From contig JAYKAV010000012.1 in the NCBI GenBank assembly GCA_035582835.1, forward strand, positions 1,391,877 through 1,455,876: DNA of 64,000 nt, given 5' to 3'. The notes beneath the pieces were generated by a model, which saw only the letters and a list, made by a program, of their open reading frames with translations, made no database searches and was not told the origin of the DNA. Origin of the DNA: Phoebastria nigripes (taxonomy: Eukaryota; Chordata; Aves; Procellariiformes; Diomedeidae). Position numbers and translations under genes: made by a program. Each line of letters opens with the position of its first letter. The first letter of the stretch is position 1. Below, piece after piece: positions 39,101 to 52,760 of the stretch.

Positions 39101-42100
39101 TGCAGTTATACGAATTTGACCTTTCTGTAATAAGTGGTAATTTCAGTGAAAACAACCTTTCAGTTCAGAAGGAAAGGGAAGTAAGTCATGTTGCAGTTGC
39201 AGTTTATGATGAGACTCCCAGCCCTAATTTAAAGGTCACCAACAATGCTTTGAAAGCAAGATTGCTTTTCACTTTTTCCACATTTCATAGAGTGTTGTCA
39301 GGGNTGACTAGTCCACAACAGCAATACCATGCAGTTGCCTGGCCAAGAACGAACTTCAGCCTTCCCTTCAGTACTTATCACCTTATTAGGCATGCCAAAA
39401 TTACCAGCAAGAATGTAAGAATAATCAGTAAGAATGTTGGTACAAANAATTAATTTGCTAATCTGCATTACAATATTTGTATCAGTATTTGCACTCTGGT
39501 AACAAGTAGAGGAACTGAAGACCTTACTATGCTAGGTGGTCTACATACAGGTTGGGACTGGACAGTCTTTGCTTTCTCTTCGCCTAAAGAGGGTCATAAA
39601 ATATGATACAGATGGAAGTTTCTCTGGTTTTGTTTGGTTGGATGGTTTGTTTTTTTTTTTTTTTTTTAAACCATTCCTAAATTGATTCTAGAAATATCCT
39701 GATCTCTATCAAAATTACTTATTCTTAGTGGCCATGGCACCAGGAATACTAGCTGCAGCCGATAAATTTTCTTCATTTCTAAGATTACAAAAATATGTGG
39801 TCATGAAAACTAACCACAGCTTTTAAATCCACTGTGTTCAAATTAGTTCATGGTTTGCCCTCTGAGAAGGCAAGCAGCTTACCTGCAACTTTGATAAGTA
39901 CAGGTCTTCTACCTCTTCCTTACTATTTGACTTCTGTGATGAATGAATGTAATGCATCCTCAGCCACATGATAAGAGAGAAATAACCATAAATCAAGAAG
40001 CACTTAACGGCAGTTGGGAGGAAAGGTGAAAAAACAAGCCATGACTGAAAACATGATGTCATATTCAGGAAATACTGTTGTTAAATGCAATACCCCAAGC
40101 ATACCTGTCAGCTACTAGTTTGTACATGTTGCCAGTTAAATAATACTTCTGAGGAACATGCTAACTCCTGTGTCATTCATGAGATAGCTTAACTATGTAA
40201 CTGTCTCTTTGCTTCTTCAAACTCTTTAAAACAAAAGAGCCAAATGGCATTAAACCAATTAATGCTAACTTAAAATCAGAGCCGACTATTTCCACAGCAG
40301 TTCAACTGCTTTTCAAACAGGAACAGTGTTCACTCCTTCACCATTGCCTACTCAGCAGTTTGCATACAGCCCACATCACAAAGGATACGTGTCATGGAGG
40401 CTAGCGTCAAAGACAGGATTAATGATGTTCAGTGATAAATTCCTAAAAAGTTAACTTCCTACATGGAGACTCCCCAGCATCACACTGGGATCTTCATTTG
40501 TAGTTTTAGATTTGATTTGCATGTCTGGAAATACTTGCTGTGAGATCCTTAATAGAGCTGGAGAACACCCGTGGGGAGCTCTTAATCCATGGGATGCCAA
40601 GCCTGGAAGCATGCGAAGAGCTGTTTGTGCTTTTAACCTAACCTGAAGAATTTCTTCAAACACTTACTTACCCCAGTAAAGCTCTCTCCAGGGAAGAGAT
40701 TCAAGCTGGTACTGAAGACAGGTAACAAAAACTCTGTGACCACACAGCACAGCTAAGCTAAGGGCTTTCTTGAGACAAGAAGGCCGGCTACTCTTTCTCT
40801 TCACTGAGCTTGACAAGCTAATTAGTGGGGAAAGCTCCATCACGTCCCTGAGGAAGCAGCCCCTGGCAGAGAAGAGGCCACGGGTAGTCTGGTGCAAGGA
40901 AAGGAAACATTTACCATTATTGATGCAGTGGTGCACCAGTACATCTAGCTGTTCACCTCCTGAGGGCTATTTCCTTCTTCAAAGGAAACACAAAATAAGA
41001 TCTCCTGGTTGCTACCTGAAGCAGGTAACCACATATTTTTTCCCCCCATACTGACTGTTGGATTATGCAAACTGCTGCCCTCTGCCGAAAACAAACCCTG
41101 CAGAACAGAAGGACTGCGTGGGGCTCCTTCAACACCCTAAGCTGCCTTATGCTGCAGTGTGGTAGCAAAGCCTAGAGAACCTGCTTTCAACACCTTTATC
41201 CGCACTTTCACTGACAACAGTGCTGTTGGTATATACGTAACTGACTTGTACAGCACACAACCCCATTGTAGTCTGCTCATTTTATATGGATGAGCACTTC
41301 AAAGTAGTCAGTGTTACAGCAATCAAGGATGACAGCAGGCTGGAGATGACTTAGAAACATATTCAAAACATGTCCTTTTCACAGAGCTCTGCAGATGGTT
41401 AAGACCAACATTGCTGACCTTATCAAACAATCCCTGTTCTTCCCCTCCCATACTGGTAGCTGCTGTCCCTACTCCCCAGAAGTAGGAAAGAGCAAGTAAC
41501 TTGCCACAGAGCAGAGGACAGCTAATGGCGTTCAAAAATTTGGTGAAGGTGGTGATTTCAGCTTGTTCCCAGGAAAAGGGCAATTAATTTGTCTGTGTAT
41601 ATCCCAAAAAATTTTCATGGAAAATTGTTTCTCTAGCTAGACCCTCACTAGGCAAGTAATTTCTGAACCCTCTATCAATCCAGTTACCTGTTTCAGGACT
41701 GTTAAGGGGAAAGCAGTATTACAAATGTAGCCACCAAGAGCAAGATGACATTTAGAGAGATTCTTCGTATCTTTAAATTTCTATACAGAAAATGAGTTTT
41801 TACTTGCTCAGATACAGCTCAGTTCCAACTCTTTCTTTTTTATTCCCTTTTTTTCTGCTTCGGAACCTGCAGACATCATTCAAGAGCATCACTCCACAGT
41901 GCACATTCATGGTCCCAGCTCTGAAGAACTTACAGAGAGAAGCTACAAGGGCTTCTGAGGAGAAACCAGTGGCTGAGGTGTGAACAGAGATCACATTTGC
42001 TGATTCACTCCCTGGGCATCCAGGAGGTCATGCTTCCTGCTACCTGGAGTTTGCACACAGTGCTGTCACTTACGTGAGACTTGCACATGCTTAAGGGTAC

Positions 42101-45100
42101 AGAATTAAAGCCATTTCTCATGGCTCCCAGTTATTTGGATTACACTTGACTGCAAAGCATTCAGAAAGACTGAGAGGTATTTGAAATTTTTCATTCTGTA
42201 AAACATGCACAAATAGTGTTGCGGAGAACATTATGATAAAAATTGAGAGATTACGTCAAAATTAATAGCTTTGAAAGGTAATTAAATTCTAAGCAACTGG
42301 AATGCTACNTAAACTAACATTTTTTTTTAAGTAAGGCATTATTTCTCTTTTTTTCTTCCTAAATTTTCTTTTAGAAGAAACGTTTAGAAAGTTTTAAGCA
42401 TTATGCCTTTGAGATAAATTGTATTTAAAGGTTACAGTGCAAAACTAGGTATCTTCGTCCTATACAAGATGGCTTATTAATTGCCCTAGATACGCACATA
42501 CTCATAAATTTGTTCATATAATTTGACGAGGGGAATTGATTTACTATCACAGTGAAATACTACATTAAACGCACATAATTCTTTCTTGATACTGCTCCTC
42601 CCCTCTTAAAAGCATTCTGTTTGACTGCATGCCATACTGAATTATTATTCTATAATCATCAAATGATTTATTTAACTGCTACAGCACATGCAGTTAACAT
42701 TAATCTATATTCTTATTCTAATTTCACCTTTATGTTTTCTGTTGTCATACCAACAAGGAAAAATTATGGATTTCATTTAAACCAAAGTACAGTTATGGAG
42801 CAGCAAGATAAGATAAGGGACTTTTTCATTCTCTCGCGACACATCTTTCTCAACAATGCAAATACAAAAAAATGCAAAATACAATCTTTTTGAAAGCACA
42901 AATAGTACAGAATCAACAGGTTGAAAACTTTGTAATATATTAAGCAAATATTGCTTAGAAAAAAAGCCAGAAAAACCCCAAACCCATTTTTATTACTGTC
43001 AAACCATTTAATAAAGGAAAGGCTGCAGACCAAAACGCTATGTGTGACAAGAACTGGAAGGACTCGTTCCACAATCCGTCATGCCTGACCCAACATTCGC
43101 TGAAGATAAAAATGATTATTCCTGACTCAACCTTCTACTTTATTCACAGAGCAATATAGTCTTCCATCAGCCTTAGCTTATATGCATTTTTAGATGACTT
43201 GCATTCCAACAATTCTTGGGAGATATTAACCAGCAAGATGAAAACTGATTAACACTACAGTCTCAGAGTGCACTGAGTTCATTTCACGTTCAGTGCAGCA
43301 GCCTTTGCATGCTCATCTTTTACGGCTTGGAAGATCACCACAGTGTTCGCCAAAACAGAACTATACATTTCCCTCAACACCTACATTGATTTTGGGCTCA
43401 TGCTGACTGGAAATATGGCTGATGCACAGCACATGTGCCTGAGAAGACCTTGAATCAGTACAACACACAACAGAATTGACAGCCACTGAAAAGAACCACT
43501 CCAACAAGAATATTTACACGCAGTAGGTCGCACTAGCAATGAGAAATCAAGAGCAAGAACCTAAATTATTTATTTAAAAAAGGAAGCAAAAAAAAAAAAA
43601 AAAAGACTTGATCATAAGAAATTTTCATTACACCATATTTTATGGGGTATAGAGATGAGGAAGTCAAAGTCACAAAGGTTTCCAGAAGTGACAGGGATTC
43701 TGAGGAAGGGAGGAGAAGGGAAAGCAAGCGTGCAATCTCAACCATCACCTGGGATCTTTACTCAACAGACCAACCTGAAAGAGACCTGGAAAAAAACAGA
43801 GGCATCTAGATTCTCAACTCTGAGAAGACAACTTCAATCAATACAGTCCTTTGGAACAAATTAAGTTAGAAATTTAAGCAAAGATGAAAACACAACACCA
43901 AGGATGTATTTATATACAAAGGTACCCACCAGAATACTGAGGTACACACTTGCTATGTGCTTCTACCCTAAATAATGCAATTTCTGTTATGTCCAACAGC
44001 ACCACACTCATATTCCAGACCATGGCTGGGAAATGTTAAGCAACTCCAAGTTCTTGACTTTCAGTCCACAACAAATGCCCATTATCCAATGGGGTTCACT
44101 GCATCAGGGAACCATGGCACAGTGGGAACATGCTTTTCCAGGCACTCTCAATTATGTAAAGAACCATTTCTAAGTTAAACGGGAGTGGAAGAAAATACCT
44201 GATCCCATGGAAATGACATTATCTTTCTTAGCTTAAGAGAAATACCTAAGCCAAAGTAATCCTTGAGGACACAATCTCCCAAATGACTGCCAAATGAGAA
44301 GNATAAATAAAAAAGCCAAAGCATGTATTTTGAGAACTCCTAGAAGTGCTATTTTTTCATACTGAGTGTTAATTATTTTCACTTTAATTATAGGTTCATC
44401 CAAAAATTATAAGCACAAGAGCTCAACTACCTAAGTGCAATTCCAGCAAAAATTTTGAAAACATATACATTAAATATTTCACAAAATACACGTGAAACTA
44501 CATACAGCATGAAGTCCAACCACATTTTAAACAATCTGACTTTTAAATAAAAACAACTCTATAAAATAGTCATATACACATAAACATAGCTTATACTCAC
44601 GTTTAGTTAAAGTACCACATCTGTGATAACATACAACATANTGGTTAATAACAATGTTACGATCTTTAACAAAACGTTGAGCAAAGAAAAAAAAGCAAGC
44701 ATGGGTTTGGTACAATAGCATGAAAATAAGACTCCCAGAGTCCCACAGAAGTAGTTTCCAAATAAAGTCCTAATACTTCACCAAAACTTGCATAAAATTT
44801 CATTAAATACTTTCTGAAGTTCTCATTATTTATTAAATACACATTGAAGTTATGTAAATGGTAAAAAATAAAAAATACTATAATTTTGTATTTATAACTA
44901 AAAATTCAAAAAGTACATGCCTATCTTCAGGAGGAACAGAACGCTTCCCTAACCATGTATCCCAGGAAAACAGTATTTTAGAAAACATATTTGACTGTGT
45001 TCAGGGTCATCTTAAAGTATTTTAACCCCTGCTTCTCTACCCTTGGTCAGATACTTTCCCTCCTCTGGTAAATATTGAGGAAGATGGAGGATGCAGTTAC

Positions 45101-46924
45101 AGCACACAGCTATTCTTCATAAGTCTCTAGCCTTACCATAAGACTAAAAAACACATGATCTTCCTTCAGTCTCCCAAGTGAAATTCTCCATGGAAATTCT
45201 AGGCAACAGTTAAACAGACCTCTTCTATGATCTAATTATCTTAAGCAGGGATGAGAAAGAAGTCGTGTCTCAAAGGAAAACAAGGTGGGGTCTGGGGAAC
45301 ACCCTTAATAGTGGGTGAATACATCTTCGTGGAACAAAAGAAACCTGAAGATCCCGGCATTGTGAACCTTTCCTGACAGTGTGCAGTATGAACCTCGGCA
45401 GTGACCTGCCAGGCCTCAGAACACAAAAGGTCAGTATTGCTTTCTATATATAAACATGCAATGTAAAGGCTAAGAAAACATGTATCCCTGAAATAAACTT
45501 AAGATACCCCTCAAAACCCAGCTATGCAAAGCTATCAGTAACTTTCTGAGCAGCAGGAAGCTCTACCCTGCCACCAGACACACATCTTTATAACCATGAG
45601 CACATTGATCACAACCACCTTTGTGACTATGCACACCAAACCACTGAACTTCCAACAAGCTGTAGCCCACAGTGACAAGATGCCACTGTCAGCTGAAACA
45701 GAAAACTGAAGCTTGACCTCAGTCTGGCTTCAGCTGTGTATTCCACAATACATGGGGGTCACAAACAACATAAAGGATCATGACATACCCACCTGAATGG
45801 CCAGGAAAGCACTTGCTGTGTGAAAACAGTAACTCAGACTACTGCAGTCAAATATACCTGGCACTGAAGACACTAAAAGCACAGCCTAATAAAAATGCAA
45901 AAGCTACCGTGCCACACTAACCATAAACTAAATCACCCTGTATAGGCAAGGGTCAAAGGAACAGCACAACAACCATTTTGGTGAAAGGCAGCCCAGCAAA
46001 TCTACATGGATAATCTCTCAGCTTCATTTACTCATTTCCTGCAAGTGCTAGAACGTGCAGTTCTGTCTCTGGCAAACTGCTGCAAAGCAGCAGCATGTTA
46101 AGTGAAACTGTGAACCAAATTTTGCAGCAGAAGTTTGCTAAGCACACTATAGTACTATACATCAATTTGAAACACTGGCTTCAATCCCTTGAAACTGTCC
46201 ATTACATATGTAGTCCATAAAAGACCTGAATGGTGTGCAAATACATTTTGCTTATCTATATAGGGCTTGCCAGAGGTCACTGATGTTAAATGAAGTTTTT
46301 TCATACAAGGCAGATGGAGAGCACAGAAGAAATTTGATGTGCACTTCAAAGGGAAGAAATTCCTTCGTCTGCGAGGCAGTTCTATGTCTCACTTAGTAAT
46401 GAGCTTCTTTTGAAGAAATTGTTACACAGAAATCTATTTAACTGGAATGCTGTTATATAGCATTCTCTGTTAACAAAAGTAGAATAATACACTCAGGACA
46501 GATTCTCTGCAAAACATTACTACAATTTTAGCCAGTAGATGGGTGGTCCACCTAGTCTTTGCAAGTGGCTCACCTATTGCGCTCAGGCCAAAATACTTTA
46601 CAGATGTGAATTTATTTAACTGAAATACATCCTGAGACTAATTTTCACTGAAATACATTGCTATTAATCAGGAAGCAATTTGCATGGTGAGATCTGAATT
46701 GTTCCCATTGTTCTAAACTTGTTTTGTTTACATCTGAGGATGTAACAAAATGTTAAGTTACATAACTTTTTTACTCATATGAAAGCCAAGACTTTGTGAG
46801 TGTTTGTGTATTGGCAAAGAGATTTATCGTTCATATTACCTAATCGATGCTGCAAGAGCAGCATATGATGAGAGATGAAATACAGAGCCCTGTGATAACC
46901 AAGAACAATAGCTCAACCACTGGT
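36114..46924. other. Gene-free stretch
   Basis: No supportable gene or RNA. Homopolymer runs include T18 at 39650-39667 and A17 at 43588-43604. Short open frames occur on both strands with no recognised domain; the longest is about 140 codons at 39025-39453 and contains N bases. Nothing else stands out. Confidence 0.45.
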
Positions 46925-47035
46925 TAACCCATTTCATGTGTTTCTGCATCAGTTTTCTTATCTGTACAAGAAAGGAAACAAAGTTCATCTATCTCTGCAA
47001 AGCACTTGGAGATATTTTGATAAACTATGTTATTC
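46925..47035 (+). mobile_element. MIR-type SINE fragment, degenerate
   Basis: The block 'gcatcagttttcttatctgt' is followed by 'atctctgcaaagcacttgga' and 'gatattttgataaa'. This matches the order of the 3' half of MIR-type SINEs (the 'cagtttcctcatctgtaaaa' type, then the 'aaagcactttgagat' type). The 5' half is decayed or absent. Confidence 0.55.
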
Positions 47036-48949
47036 AAACACAGCATTTTCCAAGGTCAGTCTTCTCTNCACAGCTAAGGCATACTTAAATAAACTGATCT
47101 TCAACTTCTCCTTCTTTGTACCAGACATTTCATTCCAGCATCCATTTACTTACGGAAGATTTAGCCAGCTCATTAGCACACAGCAGGAGACAGTCACCAG
47201 GCAGGAGCCCCAGGCTCAGGAATGACCCTCAGAAGTCCTGCTTCCAAACTTAGTGAGGGCGAGGTGTGACTCACAGATAATGAGCTCGGCCTTGCAAAAA
47301 GCAGGCAGCATGCCAGCCAAACTCCACTGCACAACGCCACAGCAGACTCGCTGCAAAGACTGCAGTCTCTCATCATTTCAAATTCTCAGCCCATAAAGTA
47401 CTTTAATGTACTTTATAAGCTATAAAGCATAAATGAATTGAGCTGTAAATGGACAAAACCTAGCTTCCCAGCTAAGCAATTAGTAGAGAGTATTAATGTT
47501 TTTGGGTGTTTTGTTTTTTTTTTTTTTTAAAAGACAGTAACAGCAATCCAGTGCATGGAGGAGAATCATACCTGTGGTCAGTCAGATGTTTATGACTAGT
47601 ACTGAAGTTCAAGTAGCATATCTTAAAATAACTGCGGACTGGTCTGAGAATGGTTCAAAAGTAGGAAACAGAAAAAGATGTACGTTTTGACTCCCCATCT
47701 TCAAATGGCAGACTACTGTGCAGAGAACAAGTGGGCAGGGAGGGGAGCTGCATTCATCACCTGTATGTGGTAGACAGCTCATACTGACAGGGGGGCGTGG
47801 TGGGTGTGTGGGAATCTTTACACCTGGTCTTTCCACAATTCTCTGAGCATTTAAGAGCAGACACTGGTATGCAATATTAGATTGCTCAAGTCTATATATC
47901 CTGCCTAAATACACTGTAGAACATTTATATTCTACTGTTTTACTACTAAACCCCAATAAACTGCAAGTGTCATAACAAATCAAAAAATTTGGTTGTTTGT
48001 AATGAGTCACATGTGAACAAAACCCTAACAGGATGTGTATGTTTTATCTTATCTGCCTAGCCAAGACCACATGGAGAAAAAAACACCACCTTAGTGTCTA
48101 GACACTAGTCTTTGAACTTGACTAGCCTTAGAACATTGTCACTCTACTCCACTTAATGGGATATTGATTTTTTATACTTCACTCTCTGCAAATCAATATT
48201 CTAATAGACGCACAATAGACTGGCAGAAGGATAGAGAGTACATGCCCACTAACCTGATGGAGATGATTATCCAGAAATGAAGGTCAGATCAAAGGAAAAT
48301 TTAAACCTGACATGAGAAGAAGAGCAGCACAAAGAGAAGAGTCTGTAAGCAAGGGAGTAAAAAAAAAAAGTACCTAAGATTAACCAGAGAAGGAAGAAGA
48401 CATAACCTAAAGAGAGCATGGATAAGGCAGCTAAAAAACTCTCAACCTAGGAATGATAGACTAAAGTCCCTTTGGACTGCCTGCACTCGATGCCACGAGG
48501 CACTTCAGGTCTCCTGCAGGAAACATCTCCAGTATATCACACAGGAAATGTACTTCCTTTTAAAATAAAATAGCAAGTTTAAATATCTGAGAACTATCTG
48601 AATAGCCTATTCAGAACAAAGTCAGACAAAAACCACGTGCAATGTAAAATAAAATACTTAAAAGGAATACCTTATTCTTCCTACGGAACTGATCTCTGGA
48701 AACTAGAACGCCAAAGGGAGCCTTCAAACAGACTCTTTGAGCAAAAGGCTGCCTTCTGATCGCGTCTTTCTGGGGCAGGCAGCGAACAATTTTTTATGCT
48801 ATGGAATTTAGAGTTAAAGGGGCGATGTTGCATGGCCGATTAACTTGGTGTAACTTAAGGCAAGCTTGAGACAGAAAATACTCCAATGGTCCAGTCAAAC
48901 GGAAGACCAGTGCAAGAGTATTCCGGGGGCAGAATTCCCCATACACCAG
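47036..48949. other. Gene-free stretch
   Basis: No supportable gene. A T15 run lies at 47514-47528. A minus-strand frame of 133 codons at 47609-48010 has no recognisable domain. Confidence 0.45.
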
Positions 48950-49645
48950 TGTGCTGGGAACTGACTGAGTGTCAATCCCACTGAAAACCACCTCAGGGGT
49001 TACAATGGAAGCCAAGCTGCAAATAAGCCCAACGTGCGTGCTCTCTGCAAATAAGGCAAACCTCACACCAGGCTACACAAGGAGGAACACAGACCCAGGG
49101 GAGTTATTAATGCTCTCTGCTTGGCACGATGAGGTAGCAATGCAAGCTGTGGCCAGTTTTGGGCCCTCCAGCTCAAGAGATACGTAGAAAAATTGGAGAT
49201 GATCCAGCAAAGGGCTGCCAAGGTGGTCAGGAGACTAAGCATATGACCAATAAGAAAAGTTTGAGGGACATATGCTTGTTTATTCCAGCAAGGAGGACGC
49301 TATGGGATAATCTAAAGGAAAGCTATGAAGAGTAATTACAAAGATGACAGAGTCAAACTCCTCTCGGTAGTGATAAATAAGGCATTAAGGCAAAAAACCT
49401 GCAGCTAGGGAAGTTCAGGTTTGACATTCTGAAAAAGCTGTCACTGGGAGGCTGGTACAGCCCTGAAACCGGTACCCAGAGAGGCTGTGAAATCTCAGGC
49501 CTTCAGAGTTTTCCAGAAGTCAGCCCAAGAAAGCCACAGCTGACCTGATCAAGTATTGGCAACACTCCCAGTTGAAGAAAGGATTGCACCACATCACCAG
49601 AGTTCCCTTCCAACCAACAGTACCGATGATGACACTATGAATACA
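48950..49645 (+). mobile_element. Very old CR1 LINE copy, plus strand
   Basis: This is a diverged relative of the CR1 at 29117-29895, in the opposite orientation. Recognisable pieces in order are a 'taaggcaaacctcacaccag' block (near 49050) and a 'ccagttttgggccctccagc' block (near 49154). These are followed by a 'gatgatccagcaaagggctg' block, a 'gctgtgaaatctcaggcctt' block and a 'gttcccttccaacc' block near the 3' end. Frames are broken throughout. The divergence suggests an older CR1 subfamily than the 29 kb copy. The 3' octamer tail is eroded. Confidence 0.75.
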
Positions 49646-52079
49646 TGAAATCACTGTATTACGTATTAATCACTTGAGATTTCTTAGCTTCCACCACACT
49701 GACATTAGAAAGAAATCTCTTAGAAAAAGCTTCCTTGATTCCAGAGCCTTCTGCCTACCAGAAAGACAAGAAGCTTTATATCTAATTTCTTCTAGGCTAG
49801 GATTATGCCCAGTTTCCTGAGCACCGCTCCCTTACTTGCAGTCTGATGAGTCACAGGTTCACACACATCCCTGAGCTCCACCACCTTGTTACAATATACA
49901 GTATCAGCCGCAAAAATTCAGTGAAGTGAGATGAAGACAGCTCTCAAATGAACTCACTGTTCCACGCACAGCTAACCTTCCAAACTCCAATTATCAGATG
50001 GATATTAAGAAATCTGAGAAACTGCAGAGCACAGTCACAAAAATGGCTCTAATGAGTAGAAAACATTGTTTTTATAGGTAGAAGAACCAACAGCTATGTA
50101 TCAAAGAAAAACGATTCATATGGTCTCATCCTAGAGACAGCATAGTGTGTTGCAAAAGAAATTCACAGCTGCACCAGGTGCCTTAGTTCAGCATCACAAA
50201 GTTCACGTACAGTTCGCTCTTTCAGCTCCATTTTAAGCTTTCTTTCAACAACAATTTTACATAACAAATTAAAATGAGCTTTCATAAATTTTTCACCCAA
50301 ACTGGACATCTCAACAGTTCAACCCATTCATAGTTCAATACAATAGAAGCCCTGGGTGGGAGAACAAGGAGGAGGAGGAGAACACTGGATTTTTCATGAC
50401 CTTTTGCTGATTTCCAAAACCCTGTCTCCTGTACATGTAAGCAATCTGTTTCTTTTACTACAGAGTAATGACTCATTACTCCTGTCATTTAAAAATAGAA
50501 AAGAATTCCATCTGGCACTAAGGATTAGCAGCCAAATTACGTGTGTCTTGATCTAAAGGTCGATTTGGTAATAACAGAAAGCCCTAAACTACAAAAACAA
50601 AGTGTATTTTAATATCTGCAATCACTCACCATTTCAGCATCTATCTCATAAAACTGATCTACTGCCTTCCCCACCATGAGAAGTGCTCACAGGATGAAAG
50701 CATCAACCCAAGAAGGCAGGGCTCAGCGGCATCCACAGGAAGCAGCCGTACTGCTGCTTGGGTGCACAAACTGAGAGTGACAGGCTGCGTGTATTTAAAA
50801 CCTTCCACCATTTTCATTCCATTCAGTTATGAAGTGCTGATGCTACAGGTACATTTCCTTTACATTCACAGCAGCATACACTGACACAAGGTTTAAACTG
50901 ATCAAAGTCTTCCCCAAAATTATACTGGCCAGATACTGGGAGGCACTGACTTCCCAGAAGTTCCTCTTCCATACCTTCCCTTCTCCTACAGGCCAAATGC
51001 AATCCTAAACAACCCCGTTCATTATCTTCCTATCAATTCTGCCATCCCCATTAATTGTCCAACCCACAAACACAGACTTCATTGTCCAATCTCACCTGTA
51101 CTTCTCCTGGTGTTGCTCAGCTCATCTTCACAGGCAGGAGGAAGGGGACACAACAGGTGAAGACTCTTTCCATTTCCTGGATGTTGCAGAAAGAGGGATC
51201 AGAAAAGTCACGTCAGTAACGACCGCATGGAAAGAGAGACACAAATAATACCTTGTTGGACGGGCACAGAGCATGCTCCAGGGATTTCTGTCTCCTAAGT
51301 CTGAGGAATTCATTTCTGGATGTGGTAATTGATTTCAAAAGGACAACACACGGTTCACGCAAAGGGAAAAAGGAGGTGAAAAGATGGTAAGAGCTTCCTC
51401 AACCTTAGGCCCCAAAACAACTGACCCAAGGGGCAAATACAAAAGTTAGCGGAACCACCAGCATCTGAAGAACACAATTCTGACTCCTTTGTCCCAACCA
51501 CAGCTCAGTTTGCTGTTCACAGAGAAAAGATGAGGCGAGACCAATCGTGACTGCTCTACTCTCATCACGCTGCACAGAAGCAATTTTGTCATCACTGCTT
51601 TAGAAGAACATCAGATATAGGACTGGCAAGGCCTCCCAGGTCGAGCCAGAGCTTGGTTCTGTGGGTCCCTATCTTCCCTCATCCAGAACACTTAATTTGA
51701 CTGAATTATCTCCTGACAAAGTAGCCAAGGGGAAGATTAGGGCCTTGCGCTGGATTCCTGCAGGTAAAAAACCTGCCAAATCTTTTTCCATCCCCAGACA
51801 GGAGGTGGCCGCTGTCTCCACTGCCCAGCTACACCTGGCAGAATTTCTAGGCCTTGTAAGATCTGAACACAAGACTCCCCACCCACATTACAAAACACAT
51901 TAACTTATTTAAAAAACAAAAATATTAAAGTGTAAACCAGCCAGAAAGAATTAAAAACAAAAAACCAAAAAAACCCCCAAGCAAACCCAAACTCTAATAC
52001 CTTCAAAATAAGCAAGGATTTACAGTCACATGAAGAATTAAAGTAACTCAGTAGTTTGTAATTAACATTTAAAATTACT
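49646..52079. other. Gene-free stretch upstream of SETMAR
   Basis: No supportable coding exon. Overlapping frames at 51661-51903 (+) and 51669-51872 (-) shadow each other and have no recognised product. An A-rich patch lies at about 51901-51990 before the CpG island begins. Confidence 0.45.
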
Positions 52080-52760
52080 CGGTTTTGAGTACTTTCACAT
52101 CACACAAAGGCGCACCAGTTTCTGGAGGCACAGCCCCGTCGCAGGGAGTGACCCAGGGTGGCAGCCACACCGCCTTCCCCCAGCCCCGGGCCAAGGGCAG
52201 CCTCATCCCCCGGGCGCACGGCGACGCGGAGCTCCCCTCGCCGCCCAGCCCCTCTGCAGCGAGCGGCCCGGCACCGCACCAGCTTCGCTGAAGGAAGGAG
52301 AGCCACAAGATGGCGGCTCCCCACCAGCGCCAGGCGAGCTCCCACTCCCGCGCCGCCGCTCTCAGCGACCACAGCGCCTGCGCGCCCGCACGCGGCGCGT
52401 CACTCCCTCTGCCCAACCAAAGAGAAGCTTCGGCCCGGATAGCCAATCCCCGCAGGGCCAGGGGGCGGGGCTGGGGCGATGGCGGCCGGGGCGGACCTGA
52501 GCGGCGGGCTGGAGCCGGTGGCGGTGGCGCTGTGGCCGCCCGGGGAGGCCCCGCCGGCCTTTCAGGTAGGGGCGAGGGCCGCGGCCGCCCCGGGAACCGG
52601 ACCGGGGCGGGGGGACCGCGCNNNNNGGGGAGGGGAGGGGAGGGGAGGGGAGGGAGAAGCGGCCAGCGCGGCCCGGGGCGCCTCAGGGAGCCCGTTTGCA
52701 GCGCCGTCCCCTCAGACGGCCCGCCCCGGCCGCCGCCAGCCCCTGCGCTCTCGGGGTAGG
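52080..52760. promoter_or_regulatory. CpG island and promoter of SETMAR
   Basis: This is the only long, strongly CpG-rich region in the window and it spans the SETMAR first exon. Visible sites are an NF-Y CCAAT element AGCCAATC at 52441-52448, a GC-box (Sp1 type) gggggcgggg at 52461-52470, and a YY1-type motif AAGATGGCGGC at about 52308-52318. The coding start itself, GCGATGGCGGCC at 52477-52488, also fits the YY1 core. No TATA box is evident, which fits a housekeeping promoter. The upstream YY1 site about 160 bases from the start could mark another start site, possibly divergent, but I found no minus-strand coding exon. Five N bases at 52622-52626 mark a gap. Transcription start sites cannot be fixed from sequence alone. 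Confidence 0.8.

Noticed and set aside
1..52000. LRRN1 coding exon, expected upstream of SETMAR by synteny
   Set aside because: LRRN1 has one long coding exon with leucine-rich repeats. No such frame exists in the window.
52075..52446. Minus-strand 123-codon frame in the CpG island as a divergent protein gene
   Set aside because: Frames are open on both strands because of GC content. There is no recognised domain and no second exon to the left.
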